Of a DNA stretch of 64,000 nt, positions 38,916 to 49,691 are shown one piece after another. The position numbers were made by a program, and so were the translations under genes. The first letter of the stretch is position 1. Each line of letters starts with the position of its first letter. A model generated the notes under the pieces. It was not told the DNA's origin. It saw only the letters and a program-made list of their open reading frames with translations, and made no database searches. This DNA comes from Aliiglaciecola lipolytica E3 (GTDB taxonomy: Bacteria > Pseudomonadota > Gammaproteobacteria > Enterobacterales > Alteromonadaceae): positions 1 to 64,000 of the forward strand of contig NZ_BAEN01000035.1 of NCBI RefSeq assembly GCF_000314975.1, written 5' to 3'.

Positions 38916-39923
38916 TTATGGCGAGTTTAATTCACACTTTTTGAATAAAGTTTGCCATAAGAAATCATGACGTTTGACTGCTTTTTTATAGTTTAAGTGT
39001 TCTGTTTCTCGTTGTAATAAAAAATGTCGAAATGCATTTGCTAGCACGTGGGTTTCTTGGAGCGTTTTGAAACTTGGCATTAAGTGTTCAATTGCATCGT
39101 TTACATCTTCTGTAATCGGTTTAATGCCATTGATAAAATGAAGCTGATAAATGGCTTTAAGGCGGTTTATTTGTTGACGTGATTGCTCGGTATTACATTC
39201 TAGTTCATTAAATACAGTGTTTAATTGCGTGTTGATATTTGTTAGCCATATTTCTATTTGGTTTTGGGTCCGCCACAATTGAGAAGATAACGGCATTTTG
39301 CGCAGCGCATTGAGATTCGCTTCCAGATCACCCAGTTTTGAACTTACATTAATAACATCGGATGAATTCAGTTGAATAAAATAATCTAAATGTTGCTGAT
39401 AGACCTGTAACTTTTCATCACTAACGTGATTAAATAATTGGGTATTTCCACTAAAGGTGCGTTTTATTTCTTGGCTGTTTTGCAACATGTCAGCCCACAC
39501 CAAAGGTAAGTTGTTTTGTTTTTGCTGTAGCCATTGTGAAATCAATTGCTGTTGCTCAATATCAACGTTTTGCAGACATTCTTGTAATCCACCTATTAAC
39601 TTTACTTCATAAGCAAATCTAACTGACGGGAGTTGTACTTTACCTAAAGCCGTGTTTCTTTGCGCTATTAGCGTAGCGACATAGCAATCCTGCAAAGCAA
39701 ATAACTCACGAAGGTTGATGGTAGTCTCGGATAATTCGAGCTTCAAAACTTTTGCCGCAGGGTAGGTTAAATGGATGTTTTCCGAGCTTAACTCAATGGC
39801 AAAATCGAGTTCATTAGTTAATTGTTGCTGGTATGCGAGAAAATTTTCCTGTAAGGCTGTTTGGCTACAACTGCAAATGAATACGAGGCTGCCGAACAAC
39901 AGCATCATCTGATTTACTGACAA
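38916..39923 (-). CDS. DUF3080 family lipoprotein
   Basis: Envelope lipoprotein of the DUF3080 family, function unknown. The signal sequence LFGSLVFICSCSQ contains a lipobox ending in Cys. The LPAVR-like LPSVRFAYEVKLIGGLQEC segment and the long helical C-terminal half are typical. It starts at TTG eight bases after a GGGGG site, giving 335 residues. The SOS-box gene follows 27 bases beyond its stop but has its own promoter. Confidence 0.8.
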   Translation of the reverse strand: MSVNQMMLLFGSLVFICSCSQTALQENFLAYQQQLTNELDFAIELSSENIHLTYPAAKVLKLELSETTINLRELFALQDCYVATLIAQRNTALGKVQLPSVRFAYEVKLIGGLQECLQNVDIEQQQLISQWLQQKQNNLPLVWADMLQNSQEIKRTFSGNTQLFNHVSDEKLQVYQQHLDYFIQLNSSDVINVSSKLGDLEANLNALRKMPLSSQLWRTQNQIEIWLTNINTQLNTVFNELECNTEQSRQQINRLKAIYQLHFINGIKPITEDVNDAIEHLMPSFKTLQETHVLANAFRHFLLQRETEHLNYKKAVKRHDFLWQTLFKKCELNSP

Positions 39924-39989
39924 GTAATTGCCCCCTTGGACTTGAACGCTATTTTCATTACGAACTAAAAATTTATTGGCTTTTTGACA

Positions 39990-40202
39990 CTAATAATATT
40001 GCTCATTATCGGAGTTCACTTTAATAACCAGCTTACGATGTTCCTCATCTAGATGCAGATTAATATGAAACTCATGACAACAGTTGGGGCATTCTTCAAA
40101 AAAGTCTTGATCTCCGTTGCTACAATCTAGAGATACGTGTAAATGATGACCGCATTCTGGGCATTCAATGGTTTGATTAGTTTCATTTATTCTATCACTC
40201 AT
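39990..40202 (-). CDS. CPXCG motif-containing cysteine-rich protein
   Basis: A 70-residue zinc-ribbon protein. Two paired metal-binding motifs are visible, ECPECGHHLH and ECPNCCHEFH. The acid-rich tail (LDEEHRKLVIKVNSDNE) is common in the family. Function is unknown. It lies eight bases after the pteridine-reductase-like gene on the same strand and is probably cotranscribed with it. Confidence 0.9.
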   Translation of the reverse strand: MSDRINETNQTIECPECGHHLHVSLDCSNGDQDFFEECPNCCHEFHINLHLDEEHRKLVIKVNSDNEQYY

Positions 40203-40210
40203 AGTTTCTC

Positions 40211-40954
40211 CTATGCGACACTTGGATTTGCGATACTGCGACCTCCATCAACAGCAAGTATTTGCCCCGTAATATAAGGAGCCGATATTAAAAATGCGAT
40301 CGCTTCTGAAATATCTTTTTCACAACCCAATCGACCTAGCGGAATTTGTTTGAGTATCGCATTTTTCTCGTTTTCAGGCAGGGCATTGTCAGGCCACAAA
40401 ATGGCACCTGGAGCGACTCCATTTACGCGAACTAGGGGGGCTAACTCTTGTGCCATAGACTGGGTTAGCGTCACTAGCGCGGCTTTTGCCATGCAATATA
40501 TAGTATGGCCTGACAACGGACGTTGTGCATGAATATCTACCATATTGATAACAACACCCTGATTTTCCTTAAGTTGTTTTTGCAACAATTGAATTAAATA
40601 CAAAGGGGCTTGAGCATTACTTCCCATAAGTGCCTGCCAATCCTGTTGATTAAAATTACTCACAGGTGTAGCGTAAAATGCAGAGGCATTATTGATAAGC
40701 ACGTCAATGCGATCGAATGCATTAATGGCTGACTCGGCAAGGTTTTTTAGCTGTTCAGGATTGCACAGATCACCTTGCACCCATTTTACCGAGTTTTTTC
40801 TGATTGCATTTAATTGTTCGGCGAGAGTCGTGACTTGGTCTACTGAATGATGGCAGTGCAACACAATTCTATAGCCTAAGCTATGTAAATGTCGGGCGGT
40901 GTAAGCCCCTATGCGTTTAGCGCTGCCAGTAATAAAAACAACTTCATTTTTCAT
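40211..40954 (-). CDS. Pteridine reductase-like SDR (FolM type)
   Basis: NADPH-dependent short-chain dehydrogenase likely reducing dihydropterin or dihydrofolate. The T-G-x-x-x-R-x-G motif in VFITGSAKRIGAYTA, with Arg, is the mark of PTR1/FolM proteins rather than general SDRs. NNAS and the catalytic YCMAK follow, and the C-terminal TGQILAVDGG is typical. About 247 residues. I prefer the ATG at 40954 over the in-frame TTG at 40963; neither has a strong ribosome site. Confidence 0.87.
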   Translation of the reverse strand: MKNEVVFITGSAKRIGAYTARHLHSLGYRIVLHCHHSVDQVTTLAEQLNAIRKNSVKWVQGDLCNPEQLKNLAESAINAFDRIDVLINNASAFYATPVSNFNQQDWQALMGSNAQAPLYLIQLLQKQLKENQGVVINMVDIHAQRPLSGHTIYCMAKAALVTLTQSMAQELAPLVRVNGVAPGAILWPDNALPENEKNAILKQIPLGRLGCEKDISEAIAFLISAPYITGQILAVDGGRSIANPSVA

Positions 40955-41029
40955 GGTATTCAAATTAATTATTTACATAACCCTAAAGACTAACTGGGAA
41001 ATATTTTAGGTACAAGCGCGGTTGGATAT

Positions 41030-41890
41030 TCAATTTTGCATATTGTTAAGTATTGATTTTGCGGTTTGCAGATAATTCCCTTTAAATAACAAAGCATGAT
41101 TTAGAATATGGTACAGCTGATAAACGGTTTTACGGTAGCTAAAGTGCTCATCTAAAGGCCAAATAGAGTCGTAGCCCTGGTAAAATGTTCCAGGAAACTT
41201 ATTGAATAGTTCAGTCATAGCGATATCTGTTTCTCTATCTCCATAGTAAAATGCAGGATCAAATATAGCGGCAGAACCTTGATGAAACCCTGTGTTGCCA
41301 ATCCAGAGATCACCGTGCAGCATTGAAGGCGTAGGGGAGTATCCGTGCAATAATTTTTCTACTGTCATTACTACCTTGTCAATATCTGCGAGTTTATTAC
41401 CTTGATCGGCTAAAAGTTGCAGCATAAACCCGATACGTTGTTCCGCGAAAAACTGAGACCACTTTTTTGACCATTTGTTGTACTGTGGTGTCAATCCAAT
41501 AAAATTATCTTCTTGCCAACCGTACATGTTCTGCGTGTGATCTTTGTGCATTGTTGCCAACTTTTTACCGAAATCAAACCATGTCGATTCGTCACCCGGG
41601 GTTAACCTAAGGTACTCAAGAACTAAATAACTTTTATTTTCTTGAACGCCACAACAAATAACTTTTGGAATTTTGAATATATTTACCTGAGCCAAATGCA
41701 TCAAACCCTCGGCCTCTGCGTTGAAGTTAGCAAGCTTGTCATCGTTGTTTAGTTTTACAAAAAAGCGTTTGTGCCCGTCGGTAATTCGATAGGCACTGTG
41801 CGAATCTCCGGTTGTGATTTCACGGATATCGTCACATATAAACTCCTGATTGATTTGTTGACTGATTTGATCACTAATTGAATGCCACAT
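41030..41890 (-). CDS. Fructosamine kinase family protein (YniA-like)
   Basis: Kinase of the ketosamine-3-kinase family that phosphorylates glycated amines for deglycation. FVKLNNDDKLANFNAEAEGL is the nucleotide-binding Lys region, and the catalytic loop LHGDLWIGNTGF and metal loop IFDPAFYYGDRETDIAM are intact. The start MWHSISDQISQQI at 41890 aligns with E. coli YniA; the open frame upstream to 41971 is less plausible. About 286 residues. Function as a repair kinase is by family. Confidence 0.9.
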   Translation of the reverse strand: MWHSISDQISQQINQEFICDDIREITTGDSHSAYRITDGHKRFFVKLNNDDKLANFNAEAEGLMHLAQVNIFKIPKVICCGVQENKSYLVLEYLRLTPGDESTWFDFGKKLATMHKDHTQNMYGWQEDNFIGLTPQYNKWSKKWSQFFAEQRIGFMLQLLADQGNKLADIDKVVMTVEKLLHGYSPTPSMLHGDLWIGNTGFHQGSAAIFDPAFYYGDRETDIAMTELFNKFPGTFYQGYDSIWPLDEHFSYRKTVYQLYHILNHALLFKGNYLQTAKSILNNMQN

Positions 41891-41992
41891 AGTCTGAGTC
41901 ATTTTTGGGGTAAAAACTGAGTATGGAACACAGCTCAATAATTGAAGGTATTTTTCATTATTAAAAAACAAATTTTATAACTTAAAGTAATT

Positions 41993-42661
41993 TTAGGAAC
42001 TGGATGAGCCCAAGGTCTCACGCAAATTATGAAACGTTTTAAATATAGAAGAAGTAATTAGTTTATTTGCTAACCAAATTGGTAAATTACCGGAAGGCTC
42101 ACCATAACCTGAATATTCTATCGACATAGCCTCCTTCGAAATTGCCTTGATGTGCCATTTACCCTTAACATTTTGCATTCTCACAATACCTTTTTGGGGT
42201 GGATAGAAGCTAGAATAGTCGCGAATGAGGATAATGATAGTTTGAGCGTCGTGGTGAATATTTGTAGTAGAAATTGTCACCATATCTCTATTTTCGATAG
42301 GCCATGGAGCGTTAAACGTTGTTCTTACAACACGTTGATCCTCAGAGGGCATGTCGAGCACTTCAACTTTCTTACAATTATCAATCCAATGGCTGGCGAT
42401 TGCCGTGTTGTTTAACAAATCAACCATATCTGTAGGAGTGCCGTTAACTTCCATTGAAGCTCTAATCCAAATGTAGCCGGAATCACTTGGTTGGCTATAA
42501 ATCGATATATTTTCTTTGTGCTTAACCAATTGCCATTCATCTTCTGTTGGTTGGCTATTTACGGTAAACGTACAAAATATGAATAAGCAACAAAATAAAG
42601 ACCTTAACCACAGATTAAGAGACTGTATTGATTGCATCAGCGGTAATATATTAGGTATCAT
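41993..42661 (-). CDS. START domain lipid-binding protein
   Basis: A 222-residue exported protein. Residues 1 to about 37 form a signal peptide, ending near VNSQP. The START fold follows: WQLVKHKENISIYSQPSDSG, VVRTTFNAPWPIENRDMVT and a C-terminal helix region from LPIWLANKLITSSIFKTFHNL. Bacterial START proteins bind lipids in the envelope; the ligand is unknown. GGGAGAAG precedes the ATG. It is the last minus-strand gene before the divergent thrS. Confidence 0.87.
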   Translation of the reverse strand: MIPNILPLMQSIQSLNLWLRSLFCCLFIFCTFTVNSQPTEDEWQLVKHKENISIYSQPSDSGYIWIRASMEVNGTPTDMVDLLNNTAIASHWIDNCKKVEVLDMPSEDQRVVRTTFNAPWPIENRDMVTISTTNIHHDAQTIIILIRDYSSFYPPQKGIVRMQNVKGKWHIKAISKEAMSIEYSGYGEPSGNLPIWLANKLITSSIFKTFHNLRETLGSSSS

Positions 42662-42848
42662 GTGGACTTCTCCCTGATCGTAACAGGGCTGATTAAAAAT
42701 TATCTAAAACTTATACATATTTTGGTATAGGTTGCACGAACACCCAATATGGGTGTTTTTTATTGTGTGCAAATTTGCTACCGAAATACAACATTATAAT
42801 TCACACGTGGCGCTTGGTAGGTGTCACCACTGTGTTAAGGATTATCCA

Positions 42849-44765
42849 ATGCTAACAATTACTCTTCCTGATGGCAGTCAACGCCAATTTGAAAACGCCG
42901 TTTCGGTACTCGATGTCGCCAATGATATTGGCCCTGGTTTAGCAAAAGCGACCATCGCTGGGAAAATAAACGGTGAATTGGTTGATGCAGTCGATCTGAT
43001 TACTGAAGATGCGAAACTGCAAATTATCACTGCCAGAGATGAAGAAGGGTTAGAAATTATCCGTCATTCTTGTGCACATTTAATCGGTCACGCTATTAAA
43101 CAGTTATATCCAGATGTGAAAATGGCCATCGGTCCAACAATAGACAATGGTTTTTATTATGACATCGACATGGAGCATTCATTAAATGAAGATGATCTGC
43201 TGAAACTGGAAAAAAGAATGTTGGAATTGGCTAAGACCAATTATGACGTAATCAAGAAAAAAGTCAGTTGGCAAGAAGCTCGAGATGCATTTGCTGAACG
43301 TGGTGAGACCTACAAAATTGAAATTCTTGATGAAAATATCAGTAAAGACGATAAACCAGGCTTATACCACCATGAAGAATATGTAGATATGTGTCGTGGG
43401 CCTCACGTGCCTAACATGCGTTTCTGCCAACACTTTAAAATTATGAAAGTCGCCGGCGCGTACTGGCGCGGCAATAGCGACAACAAAATGTTGCAGCGAA
43501 TTTATGGCACCGCGTGGGCAGATAAAAAGCAACTTAAAGCTTATTTAAACCGTTTAGAAGAAGCTGAAAAACGTGATCACCGTAAAATCGGTAAAGCGTT
43601 AGATTTATTTCATTGGCAAGAAGAAGCGCCTGGCATGGTGTTTTGGCATAATGATGGCTGGAGTATCTACACTGAGTTGGAAAAATATATTCGCATTAAA
43701 CAACGCGAGTATGGGTTTGGTGAGGTGAAAGGTCCGTTAATGATGGATCGCAGTTTGTGGGAAAAATCGGGTCATTGGGAAAAATATGCTGAAAACATGT
43801 TTACCACTGAATCAGAAAAGCGTGAATACGCTATCAAGCCGATGAACTGCCCTGGTCATGTTCAAATATTCAATCAAGGCCTAAAATCATATCGTGATTT
43901 GCCACTGCGTATGGCGGAATTTGGTTGTTGCCATCGTAATGAACCCTCAGGTGCGTTACATGGATTAATGCGAGTGAGAGGATTTACCCAAGACGACGCA
44001 CACATTTTTTGTACTGACGAGCAAATACAAGACGAAGTCGCAAGTTGTATCGAAATGATATACGAAGTTTATCAAGTCTTTGGATTTGAAAAAATTGTAG
44101 TGAAGTTGTCTACACGTCCTGAAAAACGTGTTGGTTCTGACGAAGTGTGGGATAAAGCTGAGCAAAAACTTGCGGATGCATTAAATTCAAAAAATATTGA
44201 TTTTCAATATTTGCCGGGTGAGGGGGCGTTTTACGGTCCTAAAATTGAATTTACTTTACATGATTGTTTAGATCGCGCTTGGCAATGTGGTACTGTGCAA
44301 CTTGACTTCTCAATGCCGGGTCGTTTAGGTGCAACTTATGTGGCTGAAGATGGTGAGCGTAAAGTGCCTGCCATGATTCACCGAGCGACTTTAGGGTCAC
44401 TTGAACGTTTCATTGGTATATTGACTGAAGAATATGCTGGTTTATATCCAACTTGGTTAGCACCCATTCAAGTTGTCGTGATGAATATTACCGATAAACA
44501 AGGTGAATATGCTGCAAATGTAGCAAAAAAATTACAACAAAATGGATTTAGATCAAAGTCGGACTTGAGAAATGAGAAGATAGGCTTTAAAATCCGCGAG
44601 CACACTCTTAGGCGTGTTCCATTTTTACTTGTCGTAGGTGACAAAGAAATGGAAGCAAATGAAGTAGCAGTGCGCTCTCGCAAGGGTGATGACCTAGGTA
44701 AATTCTCAATAGACGGGTTTATAGATTTAATTAATCAACAGGTCACATCTAAGCAATTAGATTAA
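42849..44765 (+). CDS. thrS: Threonyl-tRNA synthetase
   Basis: Class II synthetase that charges tRNA-Thr. The TGS domain starts [13 protein letters not shown], then the editing domain has the [12 protein letters not shown] motif, the catalytic core has [10 protein letters not shown], and motif 2 is [12 protein letters not shown]. The anticodon-binding domain ends the protein. I start at the ATG at 42849 after AAGGAT, giving 638 residues against 642 in E. coli; the open frame from 42732 lacks homology. It leads thrS-infC-rpmI-rplT, which is often regulated by an operator in the leader. Confidence 0.97.
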   Translation: MLTITLPDGSQRQFENAVSVLDVANDIGPGLAKATIAGKINGELVDAVDLITEDAKLQIITARDEEGLEIIRHSCAHLIGHAIKQLYPDVKMAIGPTIDNGFYYDIDMEHSLNEDDLLKLEKRMLELAKTNYDVIKKKVSWQEARDAFAERGETYKIEILDENISKDDKPGLYHHEEYVDMCRGPHVPNMRFCQHFKIMKVAGAYWRGNSDNKMLQRIYGTAWADKKQLKAYLNRLEEAEKRDHRKIGKALDLFHWQEEAPGMVFWHNDGWSIYTELEKYIRIKQREYGFGEVKGPLMMDRSLWEKSGHWEKYAENMFTTESEKREYAIKPMNCPGHVQIFNQGLKSYRDLPLRMAEFGCCHRNEPSGALHGLMRVRGFTQDDAHIFCTDEQIQDEVASCIEMIYEVYQVFGFEKIVVKLSTRPEKRVGSDEVWDKAEQKLADALNSKNIDFQYLPGEGAFYGPKIEFTLHDCLDRAWQCGTVQLDFSMPGRLGATYVAEDGERKVPAMIHRATLGSLERFIGILTEEYAGLYPTWLAPIQVVVMNITDKQGEYAANVAKKLQQNGFRSKSDLRNEKIGFKIREHTLRRVPFLLVVGDKEMEANEVAVRSRKGDDLGKFSIDGFIDLINQQVTSKQLD

Positions 44766-44784
44766 TTTCGTGGAGGAACGACAT

Positions 44785-45324
44785 ATTAAAGGCGCTAATA
44801 ATAAGGCTCAAGGCGACAAAGCCAACATCAATGAAGAAATCACGGCGACGGAAGTTCGCTTAATTGGTAAAGAAGGTGAACAGTTAGGGATAGTGTCTCT
44901 AAGCGAGGCTCAAACTCTTGCCGACCAAGCTAGTTTGGATTTAGTAGAGATTAGTCCGAACGCTGAGCCGCCTGTATGTAAAGTAATGGATTACGGAAAG
45001 TTCCTTTTCGAAAAGAGTAAAGCTCAAAAAGAGCAGAAGAAAAAACAAAAGCAAATTCAGGTCAAGGAGATTAAATTTCGCCCTGGCACTGATGAAGGCG
45101 ACTACCAGGTAAAACTGCGCAACCTGCGTCGCTTTCTAGAAGGTGGTGATAAGGCTAAGGTAACGATTCGTTTTCGCGGACGTGAAATGGCCCACCAAGA
45201 GATCGGCATTGAACAACTAAAACGCGTGCGCGCGGATTTAGAAGACATTGCTAATTGCGAATCTTTCCCTAATCGGGTTGAAGGTCGTCAAATGATCATG
45301 GTGCTCGCCCCAATTAAGAAGTAG
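44785..45324 (+). CDS. infC: Translation initiation factor IF-3 (ATT start codon)
   Basis: Binds the 30S subunit and rejects non-canonical initiation codons. The conserved core [20 protein letters not shown] and [16 protein letters not shown] are intact, and the end [10 protein letters not shown] matches. GGAGG lies eight bases before ATT AAA GGC, the same start context as E. coli infC, so ATT at 44785 is chosen over the GTG at 44770. That gives 179 residues against 180. The rare start lets IF-3 repress its own translation, a known feature of the family. Confidence 0.95.
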   Translation: MKGANNKAQGDKANINEEITATEVRLIGKEGEQLGIVSLSEAQTLADQASLDLVEISPNAEPPVCKVMDYGKFLFEKSKAQKEQKKKQKQIQVKEIKFRPGTDEGDYQVKLRNLRRFLEGGDKAKVTIRFRGREMAHQEIGIEQLKRVRADLEDIANCESFPNRVEGRQMIMVLAPIKK

Positions 45325-45464
45325 TTAAGGTCTACAAGTAACTAAGGACCGTAAAATCGGATCTGCACCTAAGTTCACCTTGCTGCTAAGTTGAAACAAT
45401 GACCCTAGAGTAGTCATGAATATCGTGTCCTCTAATGTGGTCTTAACAATGCGGAGTTTTAGCA

Positions 45465-45662
45465 ATGCCTAAAATGAAAACCAACCGTGGAGCTGCCAAG
45501 CGTTTTAGAAAAACCGCTTCAGGCCGTTTCAAGAGCAAGCAGTCTCACTTGCGTCACATTTTGACCAAGAAGAGCTCTAAGCGTAAACGTCACTTGCGTG
45601 GCAAGAAATTAGCCCATACAGCTGACACTGCGTTGATTCAACGCATGTTACCTTACGTTTAA
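45465..45662 (+). CDS. rpmI: 50S ribosomal protein L35
   Basis: A 65-residue basic ribosomal protein with the usual start [19 protein letters not shown] and C-terminal [20 protein letters not shown]. It lies between infC and rplT; the 140-base leader after infC is where L20 autocontrol structures occur in other gammaproteobacteria, though I cannot confirm the fold here. GCGGAG precedes the ATG. Confidence 0.97.
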   Translation: MPKMKTNRGAAKRFRKTASGRFKSKQSHLRHILTKKSSKRKRHLRGKKLAHTADTALIQRMLPYV

Positions 45663-45677
45663 AGCACAGGAGACTAA

Positions 45678-46037
<360 letters not shown>

Positions 46038-46068
46038 TTTTTAACAATTAAGTTTAAGTTCTTTCGGG

Positions 46069-46099
46069 AAAAGGCGAACCAGGATGGTTCGCCTTTTTT
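46069..46099 (+). terminator. Terminator of the thrS-rplT operon
   Basis: Thirteen-base stem AAAAGGCGAACCA/TGGTTCGCCTTTT with a three-base loop and a T-run. It ends the translation operon before feoA. Confidence 0.9.
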
Positions 46100-46219
46100 C
46101 GTTTAAGCCTGTTAACAAGTGTGTAGATTGGTTGCCAATGCATGTAAAGCAAATATCGATGAAAAATGCTAATCAGCGGTATTCAAACCTTGCCTTTTGT
46201 CATCGACTTATAGATAATA

Positions 46220-46238
46220 AATGAAAACAATTCTCATT
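46220..46238 (+). promoter_or_regulatory. Fur box of feoAB
   Basis: AATGAAAACAATTCTCATT closely matches the Fur pattern AATGA-N9-TCATT, 15 bases before the feoA start. Iron repression of feoAB by Fur is well known; the site is inferred. Confidence 0.75.
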
Positions 46239-46253
46239 TATGGTTGATGATCA

Positions 46254-46490
46254 ATGTTACACGATACAGTGTGGGAACTTCCTACTAAAAAAGTCGCTGA
46301 AATAGTCGGATTACAAAGTGGGCTTTCCGATGCGATGAGCAATCGACTAAAAGAAATGGGATTTTGTGGGGGCGAATCAATCAGATGTATAAAACAATGT
46401 CCCTTCAATGGTCCAAAAGTCGTTGAATTGGGCGGTGCAATCTTGTCGATTGATAAAGAAATCGCCCAGAACATAAAAATAAAAATGTAA
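46254..46490 (+). CDS. feoA: FeoA ferrous iron transport regulator
   Basis: Small SH3-like cytoplasmic protein of the Feo system, thought to act on the FeoB G-domain. The 78-residue sequence has SDAMSNRLKEMGFCGGESIRC, a typical FeoA core, and a VELGGAILSIDKEIA end. It is 71 bases before feoB and shares the Fur-controlled promoter. No feoC follows feoB. Confidence 0.9.
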   Translation: MLHDTVWELPTKKVAEIVGLQSGLSDAMSNRLKEMGFCGGESIRCIKQCPFNGPKVVELGGAILSIDKEIAQNIKIKM

Positions 46491-46561
46491 ATTATATTTT
46501 TCTCAAAATCAGATATTTATTTTGAATTCTCTTCTAATTTTTCAATAAACAGGTAAGCGTA

Positions 46562-48418
46562 GTGTCATCAACTGTTTCAGTTAATAGTAGTCGTGCTCAG
46601 CAGAAAGTCGTTTTAATCGGAAGACCGAACAGTGGCAAAAGCTTATTGTTTAATCAATTGACTGGTCTTCAACAAAAAGTTGCAAATTTTCCGGGAGTTA
46701 CAGTAGAACTCAAATCTGGAAGTATGAAAGAGTTAACCATTGTTGATTTCCCCGGCACGTATTCACTGCATAGTTTTTCTCAAGATGAGCAAGTTGCTAT
46801 TGATGCAATTTACCAAGCGCTAGATAGCGATGAAACGGGATTAATTGTTTGTGTGCTCGATGCATCAAGACTCGAGCGAAGCTTAGTGTTTGGATTGCAA
46901 GTTCAAGCGCTAGCGAAAAAACATAATAAAGGTTTTGTGTTTGCAATTAATATGATCGACGACGCGTTGCGTTTTGGTCATGAAATTGATGTAAAAGGTT
47001 TATCTGAAGAGTTGGGGTCACCGGTTTTTGCATTATCGGCAAAAACCTTGATTGGAATCTCTGAGTTCCAACAAGCCCTACCTGATTTAGTTAAAAATAA
47101 TCAGGATTGTATTCCTTCCCGGGTTTCCGAGAGTCATGACGATGTAATCAATCGCAGTCGTCAACTAGCGAACCACTTTGGCATGAATGCCAATGTGGTG
47201 TTAAAGCAACAAAATCGCATCGACCAATTCTTATTACATAATTGGTTAGGTGGCCTTGCTTTCATGACCATAATGTTCCTATTGTTTCAAAGTATCTTCA
47301 CCTGGGCTGCACCACTGATGGATGCCGTAGAAAGTGGCATAGGATTGATGGCAGGAGCGGTCACGAGTATTTTGCCAGAAGGCATATTTAACGACTTTTT
47401 AAATGATGCCATTTTTGGTGGCGTAGGCTCTTTTTTAGTGTTCGTACCGCAAATCATGGTACTCACTTTTATTATTGGGCTGTTAGAAGATAGTGGATAT
47501 TTGGCCCGCGCGGCACTAATTTGTCACAAGCCGCTCAGTTTTTTTGGCTTATCAGGTAGAAGCTTTATTCCATATTTATCAGGCCACGCCTGTGCTATTC
47601 CTGCCATTATGGCAGCACGTACCATTGAGTCACCACGTAAACGCTTGATTACTATGATGACTATTCCGTTAATGTCGTGCTCAGCACGTTTGCCGGTTTA
47701 CGCGTTGTTGATTGCGGTATTTATTCCTCATCAGCAATACCTTGGTGGTTTGGTTAATCTGCAAGGGATGGTCTTTTTCTGTTTGTACATGATGGGGATT
47801 GTCACGGCACTGATCGTAAGTTTGGTTATGAATAAAACCCAGTTTGCCCAGAATGATAAAAGCGAGATGCCTTTTATATTAGAATTGCCTAGTTATCGTT
47901 TACCACACTGGAAACCCTTAATGTATCGGGTGTTAAATAGTGCTAAATATTTTATAAAACGCGCTGCTCCAGTTATTTTTATGGTCGCTGTGGTGATCTG
48001 GTTTTTAGGTTATTTCCCAGTACACGAAGGTGGCTTGGAGAATTCATACTTGGGATTCATTGGCCATTATATCGAACCCGTATTTGCTCCACTTGGGATT
48101 GATTGGCGTTATGGTGTTGCAATTCTTATGTCTTTCTTAGCACGTGAAGTGTTTGTGGGTACACTAGGTACGCTATTTGGCATTCAAGGAGCGGATGAAA
48201 ACATTGCTGGATTGGCTGAAAATATTCAACATGATGGTTTAGCTTTTGGTGCAGGTATGGGGTTGTTGGTGTTTTACGTTATAGCCTTACAATGTGTAGC
48301 AACTGTAGCGACTATCAGGGCCGAAACTGGCAGTCACAAGATAGCGTGGGGCTTAGTTGCAGGATATGGCGCGTTAGCTTATCTAATGGCATTTTTGGTG
48401 TATAACGTCCTTTCATAA
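46562..48418 (+). CDS. feoB: FeoB ferrous iron transporter
   Basis: GTP-dependent inner-membrane Fe2+ transporter. The N-terminal G-domain has GRPNSGKSLLFNQLTG (G1), VDFPGTYSL (G3) and an INMIDDALR (G4-like) motif. The membrane domain has the gate sequences LEDSGYLARAAL and LSGHACAIPAIMAARTIE, and the second gate around SFLAREVFVGTLGTLFG. At 618 residues it is shorter than E. coli FeoB (773), which is common in Alteromonadales. Translation starts at GTG. It follows feoA. Confidence 0.94.
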   Translation: MSSTVSVNSSRAQQKVVLIGRPNSGKSLLFNQLTGLQQKVANFPGVTVELKSGSMKELTIVDFPGTYSLHSFSQDEQVAIDAIYQALDSDETGLIVCVLDASRLERSLVFGLQVQALAKKHNKGFVFAINMIDDALRFGHEIDVKGLSEELGSPVFALSAKTLIGISEFQQALPDLVKNNQDCIPSRVSESHDDVINRSRQLANHFGMNANVVLKQQNRIDQFLLHNWLGGLAFMTIMFLLFQSIFTWAAPLMDAVESGIGLMAGAVTSILPEGIFNDFLNDAIFGGVGSFLVFVPQIMVLTFIIGLLEDSGYLARAALICHKPLSFFGLSGRSFIPYLSGHACAIPAIMAARTIESPRKRLITMMTIPLMSCSARLPVYALLIAVFIPHQQYLGGLVNLQGMVFFCLYMMGIVTALIVSLVMNKTQFAQNDKSEMPFILELPSYRLPHWKPLMYRVLNSAKYFIKRAAPVIFMVAVVIWFLGYFPVHEGGLENSYLGFIGHYIEPVFAPLGIDWRYGVAILMSFLAREVFVGTLGTLFGIQGADENIAGLAENIQHDGLAFGAGMGLLVFYVIALQCVATVATIRAETGSHKIAWGLVAGYGALAYLMAFLVYNVLS

Positions 48419-48432
48419 TTTTCCTCTTATTA

Positions 48433-48469
48433 TGGGGTAAAGGAATACAAACCTAGTTCTTTTACCCCA
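48433..48469 (+). terminator. Hairpin after feoB
   Basis: Inverted repeat TGGGGTAAA/TTTACCCCA with a long loop and a partly paired interior, 15 bases past feoB. No T-run follows, so termination is uncertain. Confidence 0.4.
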
Positions 48470-48672
48470 AGTGTCTTTAATGTAAACAGCCCATGATTAT
48501 TTATTCCAATCCTCGATTAGGTTAACAACCTATAATTTCAGTTTTTTATCAAAAATTAGTCAGCAATATTGGTCAGGCTCTAGCTATAAGGGGCTGATTT
48601 CGTGTAGAATTGCCGGTTCTTTTTTTATAGTGGATTTGTCGGTTTGCAAAATGAAACCGTAAATTTAATTAA

Positions 48673-49677
<1,005 letters not shown>

Positions 49678-49691
49678 GGGTACTCGAAAAG

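Noticed and set aside
48608-48634. Arg-Phe-Phe-Phe-Tyr codons upstream of pheS, like the E. coli pheM leader peptide
   Set aside because: A TAG stop lies three codons before the Arg codon and no start codon intervenes; no terminator hairpin follows. Possibly an ancestral remnant.
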